Assembly: GCA_910577255.1 (NCBI GenBank)
Contig: CAJTMH010000004.1
Location: forward strand, 62,001-126,000
Direction: 5' to 3'
Length of the DNA: 64,000 bases
Source of the DNA: an uncultured Duncaniella sp.
Lineage (GTDB): Bacteria > Bacteroidota > Bacteroidia > Bacteroidales > Muribaculaceae
The notes below the pieces were generated by a model that was given only the letters and a program-made list of their open reading frames with translations, was not told the DNA's origin and searched no databases. Positions within the stretch are counted from its first letter, which is position 1. Each line of letters starts with the position of its first letter. The position numbers and the translations under genes are program-made. Positions 33,730 to 44,200 of the stretch are shown piece by piece.

Positions 33730-35895
33730 ATGATAAGACAGATAAAGATTTTGGATAAGATATCAGACATACAGGAACGCGCCAAGGCTATGCTGCGCCG
33801 ATTCTATGGCTATGCGGAATTCCGCCCTCTACAGCTCGACATCATAACCACCGCCACCATCGGCCAGGATTGCGTGGTGCTGATGCCTACAGGCGGAGGA
33901 AAATCAGTGTGTTACCAAATTCCTGCCCTGCTCGGCGATGGAGTGGTTATAGTGGTATCACCCCTGATAGCACTCATGAAGGACCAGGTGACCGCCTTGA
34001 CAGCCAACGGAATTCCGGCTGCGGCCGTGAACTCCATGCAGACCGATGCCGAGAACAGGCACATCATGGAGCAATTGTTCAGCGGACGTATAAAGATACT
34101 GTACATCTCCCCCGAACGTCTGCTCATAGAGATTGACCGTTGGTCGCGCGACATGAACATACGCCTCATAGCTATCGACGAGGCCCACTGCATATCGCAA
34201 TGGGGCCATGACTTCCGCCCCGACTATACGCGTCTCGCCCGCATAAAGGAGCTATATCCCCACGTGCCGGTGATGGCTCTCACCGCCACCGCTGACCGCC
34301 TGACCCGCGAAGATATAGCACGGCAGCTACGGCTTAACGACCCGAAACTGTTTCTCGGCTCATTTGACCGTCCCAACATATCACTGCGTGTCATGACCAA
34401 CCCCGGAAAGACACATAAGCTCAACTATATATCCACCCTCATAGACCGCTACCGAAATGATGCAGGTATAGTCTACTGCATAAGCCGCAAGGCCGCCGAG
34501 ACCATGGACATGGAGCTACGTGCCAGAGGCTACCGCTCGGTGGTGTATCATGCCGGGCTGTCGGTCACCGACCGAAATCTCGCACAGGAGAAATTCATCA
34601 ACGGCGATGTCCAGGTGGTGTGTGCCACCGTAGCATTCGGCATGGGGATAGACAAGAGCAACATACGCTGGGTGGTGCACAACAATATGCCTCGCAACAT
34701 TGAGTGTTATTACCAGGAAATAGGTCGCGCCGGACGTGACGGAGTGGCAGCGGACGCGGTGATGTTCTACTCCTACGCCGATATAGCCACTCTCCAGAGC
34801 TTCGTCGACGAGAGCGGACAGCAGAGCATCAATGCTGAGAAACTCAACCGCATGAAGGAGTATGCCGAAGCCTCTCTCTGCAGGCGGCGCATCCTCCTGA
34901 GTTATTTCAACGAGACCATGGACCATGACTGCGGCAACTGCGACGTATGCCTCAATCCGCCAGAGAGGATGGATGGCACCACGCTGAGTCTCATGGCCCT
35001 CAGCGCCATAGTGCGTGTGAACGGAGGCGCAGGCCTGACAATGCTCATCGATATACTGCGCGGAGCAGGACGCCAGGATCTCATACAGCGTGGCTATCAT
35101 CTGATAAAGACCTACGGAGTGGGCCGTGACCTGTCGTTCGCGGAATGGAACGCCTATATATCACAGATGATCCAACTTGGCCTCATCGACATAGCCTATA
35201 ATGAGAGCAACCACCTCAAGGTGACACCCTACGGAGCCCGGGTGCTCCGTGAGCGTCTGCCTGTGACACTCGCCAAATATGTTCCGTTCGAGACACGCAA
35301 AGGCCGCAAAGCCCGGCAGAAAGAGCAGGAGGAACAGAAGCTCAAACCTGCTGAGCAACTTCTCGAACTCCTCAAGGAAGTACGCCTCAAGTTGGCACGC
35401 AAAGAGCAAATGCCCCCCTATATCATTTTCTCCGACAAAACTCTTCTCGAGATGGTGCGCACGGAGCCGACCGACATGGAGGCTTTCGCGCGCGTGGAAG
35501 GTGTAGGCGAAAAAAAGACCGTGAAGTACTGGAAGCCGTTCGTCACCGCCATAAGAAAATTCAAGGGGATAAAAGAGCCGCTCGGAGCGGGATTGTCACA
35601 TGAGGAGACGTTGCTGCTATTAAACGCCGGATATGACGTTGAGGGGATAGCAAAGGCCAAAGAGATAAGCACACGCACTGTCTATAACCATATCGTGACC
35701 CTGATACGCGAGGACAAACTCACCGACTTCTCCCCGGTAATCACACGCGAGCAGTATATGAGGGTCATGGAAGTGGCCAAGAGCAATCCGGAAGAGATGT
35801 ATGTCATCCTCGCCAAAGAGATGCCCATAGGGCTCCCAAGCGTGGGCCTCGCCGTCAGCGACTATCTTCTGCGACGCAAAGCCAACGAAAAGTAA
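33730..35895 (+). CDS. recQ: ATP-dependent DNA helicase RecQ
   Basis: 721 residues. SF2 helicase with TGGGKSVCYQIP (motif I), DEAHCISQWGHDFRPDY (motif II and the aromatic-rich loop), ALTATAD, and QEIGRAGRDG (motif VI); a four-Cys zinc domain (SLCRRRILLSYF ... CGNCDVC), winged helix, HRDC domain (about 540-610), and a C-terminal HTH_40-like helix-turn-helix typical of Bacteroidales RecQ. It unwinds recombination and replication intermediates. A Met 20 codons in (33790) is an alternative start nearer to the family's usual N-terminus. Confidence 0.95.
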   Translation: MIRQIKILDKISDIQERAKAMLRRFYGYAEFRPLQLDIITTATIGQDCVVLMPTGGGKSVCYQIPALLGDGVVIVVSPLIALMKDQVTALTANGIPAAAVNSMQTDAENRHIMEQLFSGRIKILYISPERLLIEIDRWSRDMNIRLIAIDEAHCISQWGHDFRPDYTRLARIKELYPHVPVMALTATADRLTREDIARQLRLNDPKLFLGSFDRPNISLRVMTNPGKTHKLNYISTLIDRYRNDAGIVYCISRKAAETMDMELRARGYRSVVYHAGLSVTDRNLAQEKFINGDVQVVCATVAFGMGIDKSNIRWVVHNNMPRNIECYYQEIGRAGRDGVAADAVMFYSYADIATLQSFVDESGQQSINAEKLNRMKEYAEASLCRRRILLSYFNETMDHDCGNCDVCLNPPERMDGTTLSLMALSAIVRVNGGAGLTMLIDILRGAGRQDLIQRGYHLIKTYGVGRDLSFAEWNAYISQMIQLGLIDIAYNESNHLKVTPYGARVLRERLPVTLAKYVPFETRKGRKARQKEQEEQKLKPAEQLLELLKEVRLKLARKEQMPPYIIFSDKTLLEMVRTEPTDMEAFARVEGVGEKKTVKYWKPFVTAIRKFKGIKEPLGAGLSHEETLLLLNAGYDVEGIAKAKEISTRTVYNHIVTLIREDKLTDFSPVITREQYMRVMEVAKSNPEEMYVILAKEMPIGLPSVGLAVSDYLLRRKANEK

Positions 35896-35948
35896 ACTAA
35901 AATTGTAATAATATCACAATTACATCAACGCAATCACCTAAAAACAGC

Positions 35949-36509
35949 ATGATAATGGATGCCAACAATGATGATATGAAATGGAAAACCCTCGGAACGG
36001 AGTACCTGTTTAACCGTCCGTGGCTGACAGTGAGACGCGACACGGTTCAATTGCCTAACGGCACGGTCCATCCCGAATATTATGTGCTCGAATATCCCAC
36101 CTGGGTCAATGTCATAGCCCTCACTGAGGATGGCAAGTTCGTGATGGTGAAGCAGTACCGCCACGGACTGGGGATAGTGGCAACCGAGCTGTGTGCCGGC
36201 GTGGCCGAGGAGGGTGAGACCCCGCTCGAAGCCGCCAAGCGCGAACTACTGGAGGAAACAGGCTTCGGAGGTGGCGAATGGGAACTCAACATGGTTGTAT
36301 CGGCCAATCCGGGAAGCCAGAACAACCTGTCATACTCATTCATAGCCCGAGGTGTGAAGAAGATTTCAGGTCAGCACCTCGACACCACCGAGGATGTGCG
36401 CGTGGAGATACTGACCGAGGATGAGGTCTACGAGATGCTGATGGCCGACAACCTCAAGCAGGCTCTGATGGCTGCTCCACTCTGGAAATATTTCGCGCTT
36501 AAGAAGTAA
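35949..36509 (+). CDS. NUDIX hydrolase, ADP-ribose pyrophosphatase-like
   Basis: 186 residues. The Nudix box is GVAEEGETPLEAAKRELLEETGFGGG-like, with the essential REL-EETG core (AAKRELLEETGF). The N-terminal beta region (TEYLFNRPWLTVRRDTVQLP) and MVKQYRHGLG fit the ADP-ribose/nucleoside-diphosphate-sugar subfamily. It would hydrolyse a nucleotide diphosphate derivative; the substrate is not certain. Confidence 0.9.
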   Translation: MIMDANNDDMKWKTLGTEYLFNRPWLTVRRDTVQLPNGTVHPEYYVLEYPTWVNVIALTEDGKFVMVKQYRHGLGIVATELCAGVAEEGETPLEAAKRELLEETGFGGGEWELNMVVSANPGSQNNLSYSFIARGVKKISGQHLDTTEDVRVEILTEDEVYEMLMADNLKQALMAAPLWKYFALKK

Positions 36510-36566
36510 ATAGCCCCGGCAACGAGGCCGTCGGACGCCATGAATCGGACGAATTGGTGACTATCC

Positions 36567-38054
36567 TTAATCTTCCTTGATTATCAGAAGGATATCATCG
36601 GGGAGAAGAGGCAGTGTGCCGTTTGGCACCATGTAACGGTCGCCTCGTTTTATCATCATCACCAAAGCTCCGGCCGGAAGGCTGAGATGACGTAAAGTAT
36701 TGCCGTCGGCCAAATGCTGAGGGGTCAGAACCATGGTTTCGAGCGATGTGGAGAGTTCCTCAGGGAGCTCAACACCAAATTCCGACTCATCCACCCCTCC
36801 CGAGGCTGTGAGTTTCAGCTTACGAGCCGAAGTGATGACTGTGGTGCCTTGAATAACGAGCGAGAGGAGCGTGACGAAAAACACTATGTTGAAAATCTGT
36901 GATGCTCCGTCTATACCGGCCACTACCGGATAAGTGGCGAAAATAATAGGCACGGCGCCACGCAGTCCGACCCACGACACAAAACTGCGGGCCTTAAAGG
37001 TTATATTCCGGAAGGGAGTCAGGCACAGGAACACCGACAAAGGACGCCCCACAAGTATCATGAACACACCAATGAGGAGCGAGACGGCCACCACATCGAC
37101 CATCTCATGGGGATTGACAAGCAAACCTAGCATGAGGAACACCACTATCTGCGCCAGCCATGACATGCCGCTCATGAATTTAGCTATGCCTCTGCGGCAA
37201 GGCACGGTCATGTTGCCAAGATATATGCCGCAAATGTAAACGGCGAGATAGCCGTTGCCCTGCAGACCGTTGGCCACCGCGAACGTGAAGAACACAGCCG
37301 CCATGGTGAGAATAGATATCATATAGGAAGCCTGATCCATGTCCTCCTTGATGCCGGCGGCACCTCCTGTGCCTATACGGCGGTAACAACCTATGAGCCA
37401 GCGGGTGGCTTTCCCCATCACCAACCCGACACCGGCACCTATGCCGAACTGCAGGAACAGCTGCCAAAGGAGTGTCCCCACTGCCAGATGTCCCCCAAGC
37501 TGAATTGTCTCTATCAGGATGATGGTGAGCATATAGGCCATCGGGTCATTGGATCCGCTCTCGAGTTCTAGCATCGGACGCAGATTCTGCTTAAGGTTCA
37601 CCTTCTGGGTACCGAGTATGCCGAACACCGAAGCCGAGTCAGTGGATGACATGGTGGCAGCCAGGAGTAAGGAGGGCAGAAAAGCGAAATGTATGTTAGT
37701 CCATGCCATCCCTGACAGCCACCATACGAACAGACCTGTGAGAAGCGCCGTAAGAAGCACTCCAACTGTTGAAAGCACCAATCCTGGAGCTATGACAGGC
37801 CGTATGGCCGACAGTTTGGTATCCATACCACCCGAGAAGAGGATGATACAGAGAGCTATCATGCCGATAAACTGTGCGGTGTGCATGTCACTGAACTGGA
37901 TCCCAAGGCCGTCGGTGCCGAATGCCATCCCCACCAAAAGGAATATGAGAAGCAGCGGCAGACCTATACGGTAACTGGTCTTGCCGAGTAGCACTCCGGC
38001 AATGAGCAAGGTAGAGCCTATGAGGAGTATGTTTTCAGAAGTAATGTAGTTCAT
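36567..38054 (-). CDS. Potassium/proton antiporter, CPA1 family
   Basis: 495-residue inner membrane antiporter resembling NhaP2/CvrA. About 12 hydrophobic helices; ATMSSTDSASVFGIL carries the acidic transport residue, and ELESGSNDPMAYMLTII the second conserved Asp region. A C-terminal TrkA_C-like regulatory segment (LPEELSTSLETMVLTPQHLADGN and following) binds nucleotide or ion in relatives. It exchanges cytoplasmic K+ (or Na+) for H+. Convergent with the NUDIX gene; no clear terminator in the 57-base gap. Confidence 0.9.
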   Translation of the reverse strand: MNYITSENILLIGSTLLIAGVLLGKTSYRIGLPLLLIFLLVGMAFGTDGLGIQFSDMHTAQFIGMIALCIILFSGGMDTKLSAIRPVIAPGLVLSTVGVLLTALLTGLFVWWLSGMAWTNIHFAFLPSLLLAATMSSTDSASVFGILGTQKVNLKQNLRPMLELESGSNDPMAYMLTIILIETIQLGGHLAVGTLLWQLFLQFGIGAGVGLVMGKATRWLIGCYRRIGTGGAAGIKEDMDQASYMISILTMAAVFFTFAVANGLQGNGYLAVYICGIYLGNMTVPCRRGIAKFMSGMSWLAQIVVFLMLGLLVNPHEMVDVVAVSLLIGVFMILVGRPLSVFLCLTPFRNITFKARSFVSWVGLRGAVPIIFATYPVVAGIDGASQIFNIVFFVTLLSLVIQGTTVITSARKLKLTASGGVDESEFGVELPEELSTSLETMVLTPQHLADGNTLRHLSLPAGALVMMIKRGDRYMVPNGTLPLLPDDILLIIKED

Positions 38055-38109
38055 GCAGTGTCAAGAAAATATATTTTATGGCAGGGATAAACCGGGCCCC
38101 AGAAAAATG

Positions 38110-38652
38110 TCAGCGGGTCACTACCTTGTACTCAGTTGCACCACCCGACACCACCGAATAGCGTGTGAGGCTGTAACCCCGGTCGGCAGCAGGCCCTGAA
38201 CGCGGCATGCCGTGATTTGTGAATATATCATAGGTGCTTCCGCAGTCGGGACATTCGGCAAAGAGTTCACCGTCAGGGACCCTCACCCTTATGGTAGGTC
38301 TGGCCTCGTAAGGGCACGCAAGATCATAAGCCACGAGATTGCCGAGCACATCGGTGACAAGCAACAACCCTCCATAGCCTGTGCGGTCAAGCACGGTGTA
38401 AGGGAAGTCGGAGGGTACTTTTTCAGCCGGAGGATTGAAAATATAAGTGCGGTAATCGGCTGCATCACCTTTTACTCCGTAGATATTCCAGTCACCGACG
38501 GTGTGGAAGGTGAGATGCACTTCGGCATAGGGAAGACGGTTGTCGTCGACCGAGTCACAGCCGCCGCCACAAACCAGCATTACCGCCGCGGCGGCCGCGA
38601 CGGTAATGTAATTTTTAAGGCCGGAGACTCCGGCGGGAAGAGAGATTCGCAT
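38110..38652 (-). CDS. Rieske-like lipoprotein lacking cluster ligands
   Basis: 180 residues from the ATG at 38652 (MRISLPAGVSGLKNY); the longer frame to 38712 overlaps the preceding gene's end and was rejected. The signal peptide ends near Cys32 (GGGCDSVDD), a lipoprotein. The C-terminal half follows the Rieske fold pattern, but the two Cys-x-His type ligand pairs read CPY (113-115) and CPDC (134-137), so both histidines are missing and a 2Fe-2S Rieske cluster cannot form normally. Function unknown. A single base separates the frames of this region from the SRPBCC gene's stop; likely co-transcribed with pyrE and the SRPBCC gene. Confidence 0.75.
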   Translation of the reverse strand: MRISLPAGVSGLKNYITVAAAAAVMLVCGGGCDSVDDNRLPYAEVHLTFHTVGDWNIYGVKGDAADYRTYIFNPPAEKVPSDFPYTVLDRTGYGGLLLVTDVLGNLVAYDLACPYEARPTIRVRVPDGELFAECPDCGSTYDIFTNHGMPRSGPAADRGYSLTRYSVVSGGATEYKVVTR

Positions 38653-38713
38653 GTGTGTGTTGTGTTCTAAATTTCTGAGCCGGGGGAGCGGTGAGGCTGA
38701 CCGGACCGGCACC

Positions 38714-39133
38714 TTACTGGAAAAGCGAAGTGAAGACGTCGCCGAACTTATCGGCGGCTTCCTGAATCTTGCCTCCGATGAACGGACGAAGCATGGCAGG
38801 AATCTCCAGATCGATTTTAGGTGTCAGCGAGGTGCTGCCTTCACCGGCCGAAGCCAGGTCAAGGCTCAGTTTCAGGGGCACCGGTGAACCTTCGGCCGAG
38901 AAGCCTACATGGGTCGGGGCGGTGCGCTCGCTGATGCGGAACACGAGCTGGCCTATTGACGGAGCGTTCATCTTCACGCAGTCGCCCTCGAATTCCACGC
39001 CCTGGAGCTTTTCGCGCTGCTCAGCGGGCAGAGCCTCTACGAGGTCCTTGTACTGGCCGAGGTCGGAGACTTTGGCATAAATCTCCTCGACGGGACGAGG
39101 AAGAGTGACTGATTTTCCTGAGTAAGTTGACAT
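38714..39133 (-). CDS. SRPBCC (START-like) domain protein
   Basis: 139 residues: opens with a beta strand and VEEIYAKVSDLGQYKDLVEALP, then alternating strands and a long C-terminal helix (GGKIQEAADKFGDVFTSLF), the helix-grip fold of the SRPBCC superfamily. These bind hydrophobic ligands; no specific function can be given. It lies 32 bases after pyrE and is probably in the same transcript. Confidence 0.8.
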   Translation of the reverse strand: MSTYSGKSVTLPRPVEEIYAKVSDLGQYKDLVEALPAEQREKLQGVEFEGDCVKMNAPSIGQLVFRISERTAPTHVGFSAEGSPVPLKLSLDLASAGEGSTSLTPKIDLEIPAMLRPFIGGKIQEAADKFGDVFTSLFQ

Positions 39134-39165
39134 TTATGAAGTGTGGGTAAGTTATGTATGCTCGA

Positions 39166-39816
39166 TTATTCTTTGTCGGTGTCAGCGGGCGACCACATTG
39201 ACGGATCCTTGCGCCACTCCTTAAGGGTAGCGACATCGCTTTCACGGATGAAACCGGTCTCAAGCGCAGCGTTGATGAGAGCCGAATAGTTGGAGAGTGT
39301 GATGAGATTCACACCTGCTTCTTTGAAACGCTTGGTAGCCACAGGGAATTCGTAGCTGAATATAGCCACCATGCCTATCACTTCGCAACCTGCGTTACGG
39401 ATAGCTTCGACAGCCTTGAGGCTGCTGCCGCCGGTCGACACAAGATCCTCAACCACCACTACTTTCTGTCCGGGGCGGAGATCACCTTCGATAAGGTTTT
39501 CCAGGCCGTGATCCTTAGGGGTAGAACGCACGTAGACATACGGAAGGCCGAGGCTGTCGGACACAAGCGCGCCCTGTGCGATGGCACCTGTAGCCACACC
39601 GGCCACGGCATCAACGTCGCCAAAGTTCTCAAGGATAATGCGGCTGAGCTCCACCTTGATGAAGTTACGCACATCAGGATATGACAAAGTCTTGCGGTTA
39701 TCAGTATATATTGGAGAATTCCAGCCGGATGCCCAGGTGAAAGGATTGTCAGGCTGAAGTTTTATAGCACTGATTTTCAACAATTTCTCAGCAAGAATGA
39801 GGTCAAGGTGTTTCAT
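39166..39816 (-). CDS. pyrE: Orotate phosphoribosyltransferase
   Basis: 216 residues. It joins orotate and PRPP to give OMP in pyrimidine synthesis. The PRPP-binding loop VVVEDLVSTGGSSLKA is clear, with GVATGAIAQGALVSDSLG and YVRSTPKDHGLENLIEG typical of bacterial PyrE. Own promoter at 39845-39876. A short RNA gene ends about 90 bases upstream on the same strand. Confidence 0.95.
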   Translation of the reverse strand: MKHLDLILAEKLLKISAIKLQPDNPFTWASGWNSPIYTDNRKTLSYPDVRNFIKVELSRIILENFGDVDAVAGVATGAIAQGALVSDSLGLPYVYVRSTPKDHGLENLIEGDLRPGQKVVVVEDLVSTGGSSLKAVEAIRNAGCEVIGMVAIFSYEFPVATKRFKEAGVNLITLSNYSALINAALETGFIRESDVATLKEWRKDPSMWSPADTDKE

Positions 39817-39844
39817 ATAATCGGAATTGATAATTTTCAGAGTG

Positions 39845-39876
39845 CAAAATTAGTTCTTATTCAAGCTTTCTGCAAC
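39845..39876 (-). promoter_or_regulatory. Promoter for pyrE
   Basis: On the minus strand, GTTG (complement of 39873-39876), 20 bases, TAATTTTG (complement of 39845-39852); leader of about 25 nt. Confidence 0.75.
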
Positions 39877-39902
39877 TATTTTTAGTTTAAGTTTTATAAA
39901 AG

Positions 39903-39980
39903 AGCAAAAAAAGAGATGTCTCCCGACATCTCTCTTCCTTTTTAAACCTTTATCTTAATCTAATACTATGAAAAACACAC
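39903..39980 (-). ncRNA. Short RNA gene, copy 1 of a two-copy family
   Basis: On the minus strand a transcript of about 77 nt from a TACATTTG -7 box (39984-39991) to a perfect terminator AGAGATGTC-GGGA-GACATCTCT (39912-39933) followed by seven T. Its 5' part contains GTGTTTTTCATAGTATTAG then ATTAAG, nearly identical to copy 2 at 58.2 kb. No reading frame. The plan (Bacteroidota promoter, conserved 5' core, terminator) fits published Bacteroidales-specific RNA motifs such as Bacteroidales-1, but identity is from memory and unverified. Confidence 0.7.
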
Positions 39981-39983
39981 GTA

Positions 39984-39991
39984 CAAATGTA
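39984..39991 (-). promoter_or_regulatory. -7 box of short RNA copy 1
   Basis: TACATTTG on the minus strand; no clear TTTG at the -33 position. Confidence 0.6.
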
Positions 39992-40141
39992 GGTATATTT
40001 TTTTGAATATTCCTAACGGCCAATCCCAATTTAACATATTTTTGCATCACCTTTTCAAAAAGTGATACTATTTTATCCAATTCAACACTTCATCTAATAT
40101 TCCGCGTGTGGGTTGATAACTAAAATATATGAAAAATGTTG

Positions 40142-40149
40142 TATATTTG
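40142..40149 (+). promoter_or_regulatory. -7 box for HAD phosphatase gene
   Basis: TATATTTG, giving a leader of about 90 nt before the ATG at 40244. The -33 element is not clear. Confidence 0.5.
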
Positions 40150-40243
40150 TGCTGCCGGTCAGTTTGTCACATAGCAATTTAAACCGTCCACAATAGCAGC
40201 AACCACACACGTGACATTTGCCACGAAAATTCAATATTACATT

Positions 40244-41095
40244 ATGAAACACCTCTTTATATCAGATATGGACGGCACACTTCTTGGCAGTGACAGTCTC
40301 GTGAGTCAGGAAAGCGCCGAAATCATCACCGAACTTTCAAAAAAGGGAGCCATGATAACCGTGGCCACGGCGCGCACTCCTGCCACCGTCGAGCCGCTGC
40401 TATCACAAACCTACACCACCATCCCGGCCATAGTGATGACCGGTGCGGCAATGTGGGACCGCGTCGCCCACCGGTACATTCATCCTGTGCTCCACGATCC
40501 GGCCGCCCTTCCCGGTGTGATGAGCTGTTTCCACAGCCACGGTGTGAATCCATTCGTCTATATTTTCAGTCCCGACGGAGAGCTCACGGTGTATCACAAT
40601 GGCAATATGACCGGACATGAGCAGAAATTTTACGAGGAACGCCGGCACCTCACTCTGAAGCATTTTGTCCTTGACGACCCGCGCGGACTGGAATGCCCTA
40701 TAGGCGACACCATCCTTGTGTTCGGCATGGGTGATTTCGATGTAATCGAAGCGATAGCCGACGAGCTCGCCAAGGATTCGCGCCTATCCATCTCGGCCTA
40801 CCGCGACATCTTCAACCATAAGCTCGGGACAATAGAAGTGTTCAGGGCAGGGGTATCGAAAGCCGCAGCCGTGAAACGCCTGGCTGAACATGTTGGCGCC
40901 GACCGGATCACCGTTTACGGCGACAATCTGAACGACCTCTCGATGCTCGCCGTAGCCGACGATTCAGTGGCCGTGGCAAACGCCGCGCCCGAAGTCCTGA
41001 CAGCCGCATCACGCACCATAGGCCCCAACACCCAATCCTCAGTGGCCCGCGACATGAAGGCCACCGTTGAGAAAGAATTGGAAGCCCACAAGTAA
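40244..41095 (+). CDS. HAD superfamily (Cof type IIB) phosphatase
   Basis: 283 residues from the ATG at 40244 (MKHLFISDMDGTLLGSDS). Motif I DMDGT holds the nucleophile Asp8 and Asp10; TARTPATVEPLL is motif II; the Lys of motif III lies near GVSKAAAVKRL; motif IV is GDNLNDLSML. The type IIB cap is in the middle (about 85-190). Such enzymes dephosphorylate sugar phosphates or flavin/pyridoxal nucleotides; the substrate is not predictable. Start at 40211 rejected because homology begins at the chosen Met. Confidence 0.92.
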   Translation: MKHLFISDMDGTLLGSDSLVSQESAEIITELSKKGAMITVATARTPATVEPLLSQTYTTIPAIVMTGAAMWDRVAHRYIHPVLHDPAALPGVMSCFHSHGVNPFVYIFSPDGELTVYHNGNMTGHEQKFYEERRHLTLKHFVLDDPRGLECPIGDTILVFGMGDFDVIEAIADELAKDSRLSISAYRDIFNHKLGTIEVFRAGVSKAAAVKRLAEHVGADRITVYGDNLNDLSMLAVADDSVAVANAAPEVLTAASRTIGPNTQSSVARDMKATVEKELEAHK

Positions 41096-41142
41096 AACCA
41101 CACACCAACCTCCTGCCACCACCGGAAATACAGGACAAAACA

Positions 41143-41180
41143 AAAGGCCCCGACTCCACAAAATCAGAGTCGGGGCTTCC
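41143..41180. terminator. Bidirectional terminator
   Basis: GCCCCGACTC and GAGTCGGGGC form a 10-bp stem. On the minus strand the tail is CTTTTGTTTTG (end of the 1339-residue gene); on the plus strand TTCCTTGATTT (end of the HAD gene). Confidence 0.85.
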
Positions 41181-41203
41181 TTGATTTAATATATCCTGAA
41201 TAA

Positions 41204-44200
41204 TCAGATCCAGACTTTTAACACCTTTCCATTGCTCAAGCGCACAATGTAGAATGTATTGGTGGCCAATCGGAACTCTTCAGAATCAGACATATCATGA
41301 CGATCGGTAATCTTTATGCCATTCAAATCATAGATATAGCATGACAGTCCCGAGCCATTTACCACTTTGAGAGTAGTGCCTTCGACAAATATTTTAACCT
41401 CATCAAAGTCTGCGCCTTCAATCCCGGAAAAACCATCTTCCGAAACAGAAAAACTCAATGTGGCTCCATACAGAGTAGTCCCGGATTCCGTTTTGACAAA
41501 CGCCCTCACGGCATAATTACCCTTTGACAACTCTCCACTCTTAAATGTATACTGCATTGACTCGTCAGTAGTGACTGTAATTACTTGCTGCGGAGCATAC
41601 ATACGTGCCGACTGGGCTCCGAGTGCCCAATACTCATATCCTTGACTCACGATAGCCTCCGAACCAGCCACACAGTAACCGCACATTACCAGTGCATTGT
41701 TTTCCCTGTCGGTTCTGAATACGGTATAGACTGTTGCAGGATAATAGATGAATTCAGACTCCGTCCGGAAAGTTTCCCAATTATCGGAGGCGTAAATCTC
41801 ATCATGATAACGCACGGCGGTGCGATATTGATAGTCAGTATTAGGTTCAAGCATACCATTCACAAGAGAAACTGAAATCGATCCATCATCCTGCTTCACA
41901 CCTTTAGTAAATGCGGGGGCAGAATCCCAACCTTTCATCTGCTTCCATTGGAAACCAAATTCAGCCGAGCTGTATGAATCACAGTCGATTTCCCCATTCA
42001 TCGTCGCAGAGCGGTTAGATATGTTAGAGACATCGGACGTAAGAGTTGAAATAGCCAACGTGGTAAAACTACGCATGTTAGAATATAAACGTCCACTCTC
42101 TTTTGTCTCGATAAAACTTCTGCAATAATATGTTATACCCGGAGTTAGCTCGTTTATTAATTCCCTGCCGGATTTATCATCAGAAACAACCACGTCACTT
42201 CCGATTTCAATTCCTGCCGAAACAAATGTGGCATCTCCATAGTTGGAAGACCAGCCAATCAAAGCAGCAGTCTGGGAAACCTCACCCAAAGTAATGGTCG
42301 AAGTCACAGCTGACGTCCTGAAGGAAAAAGCAGAGCCTGATGAATCAGCGTGCCATGACATCTCCTCTCCATTAACCTTAGCAAAAATCGCGACATTATA
42401 CTGGCTACCGGGGATAAGATTCACAAGTTCCTGTTCGCCGGTATAAGGTAAAATTTCCCCATTGTTCAACCGATACTGTACATCCGAAATTTCTGCATCT
42501 CCGGAATCAAACGTCACTTTCATTTTTGCTTTTGTCTGTGTGATTCCAGAAAACGACACAATTACATTAACCGGCAAAGTCCTATACTCAAACCATGAAT
42601 AATCCCAATCAACTTTTGACAGAGGACAATATCGTTCGTTCACAAGGCCTCTGAACCTAATATTATATTGTTCGTTGGGCGCGAGATTATTTAGCGTCAA
42701 TGTATTTCCACAAATCGAATAAGGTTGTGTATCATTTACAGAATTTGCAAGAGCATACTCAATTTGAGAAATAACCGCATCGCCGTCCTGCGAAGCATCA
42801 AGCTCTAAGGATATAGATGTTTGTGTGATTTTTTTGACTGTTGCAGTTATTGTAGCTCTGTCAGTTCCTGCAAAATTCCAAGTTGAATTTTTGGAACTTG
42901 TATAATATACTTTGTCGCCATCAATTACAGCATATACCCTCCATCTGATTCCCAGACCGGGACATAATTGCGTGGCCACAGCCTTTAACACTTTATCGTC
43001 TGTAGGAATGGCAGGCATATCAATAATATCTGATTTCACATAGCTATCGGCTGATTCGAAGAAGCCGTCTGAATCAATGTAATATTCAAAGCCATAATCA
43101 ATTGACGCGTCATCATCTGTCTCTGACAATGTTGCGGCAAATGTCACAGTTGTTTGTGTGAACGAATCGGAATTACAGTTGAGGAAATATGTGTCCAACG
43201 TAGTAAATTCGAGTATGTCAGAATATATGATATCACCACCTGCAGGCTGAATATAAGTTCTTGCCTGGTATGTGGCGCCCATTTCAAGATTCTTCTTAAC
43301 ACAAGTATAATCCGAGTCATTTCCTGCATCTTCCACCTCTTCCCAATCAGGACTCTCTTTTTTTCTAAACTGCATTCCCCGCTGATATATGTTAGCATCC
43401 CCAAAGATAACATTACCTGACAAAATTGCCTGATGCTGAGACACTTTTAATAGCTCAGGCTTGTTTGCTATGATAGGTAATGTAGTAAACACCGATGCCT
43501 CACTATATACTTGACCAAGATTTTCAATATCTGTATAAAAGCGGACTTCATAAGAAACATCAGGTTTCAATCTTGACAAACCGTAGGATAGGGTTGAGGA
43601 TACATCGTTGAATGCGATATTTGACCATGTGCTGCCACTTTGTTCTTTGAATTCCAGCCCGGAAGACAAGATAACAGCATCACCGTTGTTTACACTACAT
43701 GAGACTTTCGCCGATGCCTGTGTTACATTATCTATCGTCATTTCCTCAAATGTAACACCCAATGTTTCGAATTCAATCAGCTGGCTTGAGCCGTTAGTCC
43801 AACGTATCGACAGCGGGCTTTCAAAATTAGGCACAGATTCGACATAATAACCATAAACGGATTTAGGATGTAGGTTATTTAATGTCAATGGAGCACCATC
43901 AGCAGGAATTTTTGTCGATATCTCGGAAAATTCACTGACATTGGGGATCTTGAGATTCCAAATTCCGCCAAAACATGGCCAACTTGGAGAGCCGCCTGCT
44001 AAATCTGTTTCAAATTTGAGCTTATGAACCCCTTGAGGGACAACTACGGTGATCGTTTCTTTTTCGCTGTCAGACTTCCAGCTTGCATTTGATATATATG
44101 CCTTGGAAACATCATCCACATAAAAACTCATAGATGACGTTTTCGACCCAATATTATTCCCTTGCCAGCCATAACAGAGCCATTGAAAGGAAATAGTGGA

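Noticed and set aside
36510..36566. Terminator between the NUDIX and antiporter genes
   Set aside because: No stable hairpin with a T-run visible in the 57-base convergent gap.
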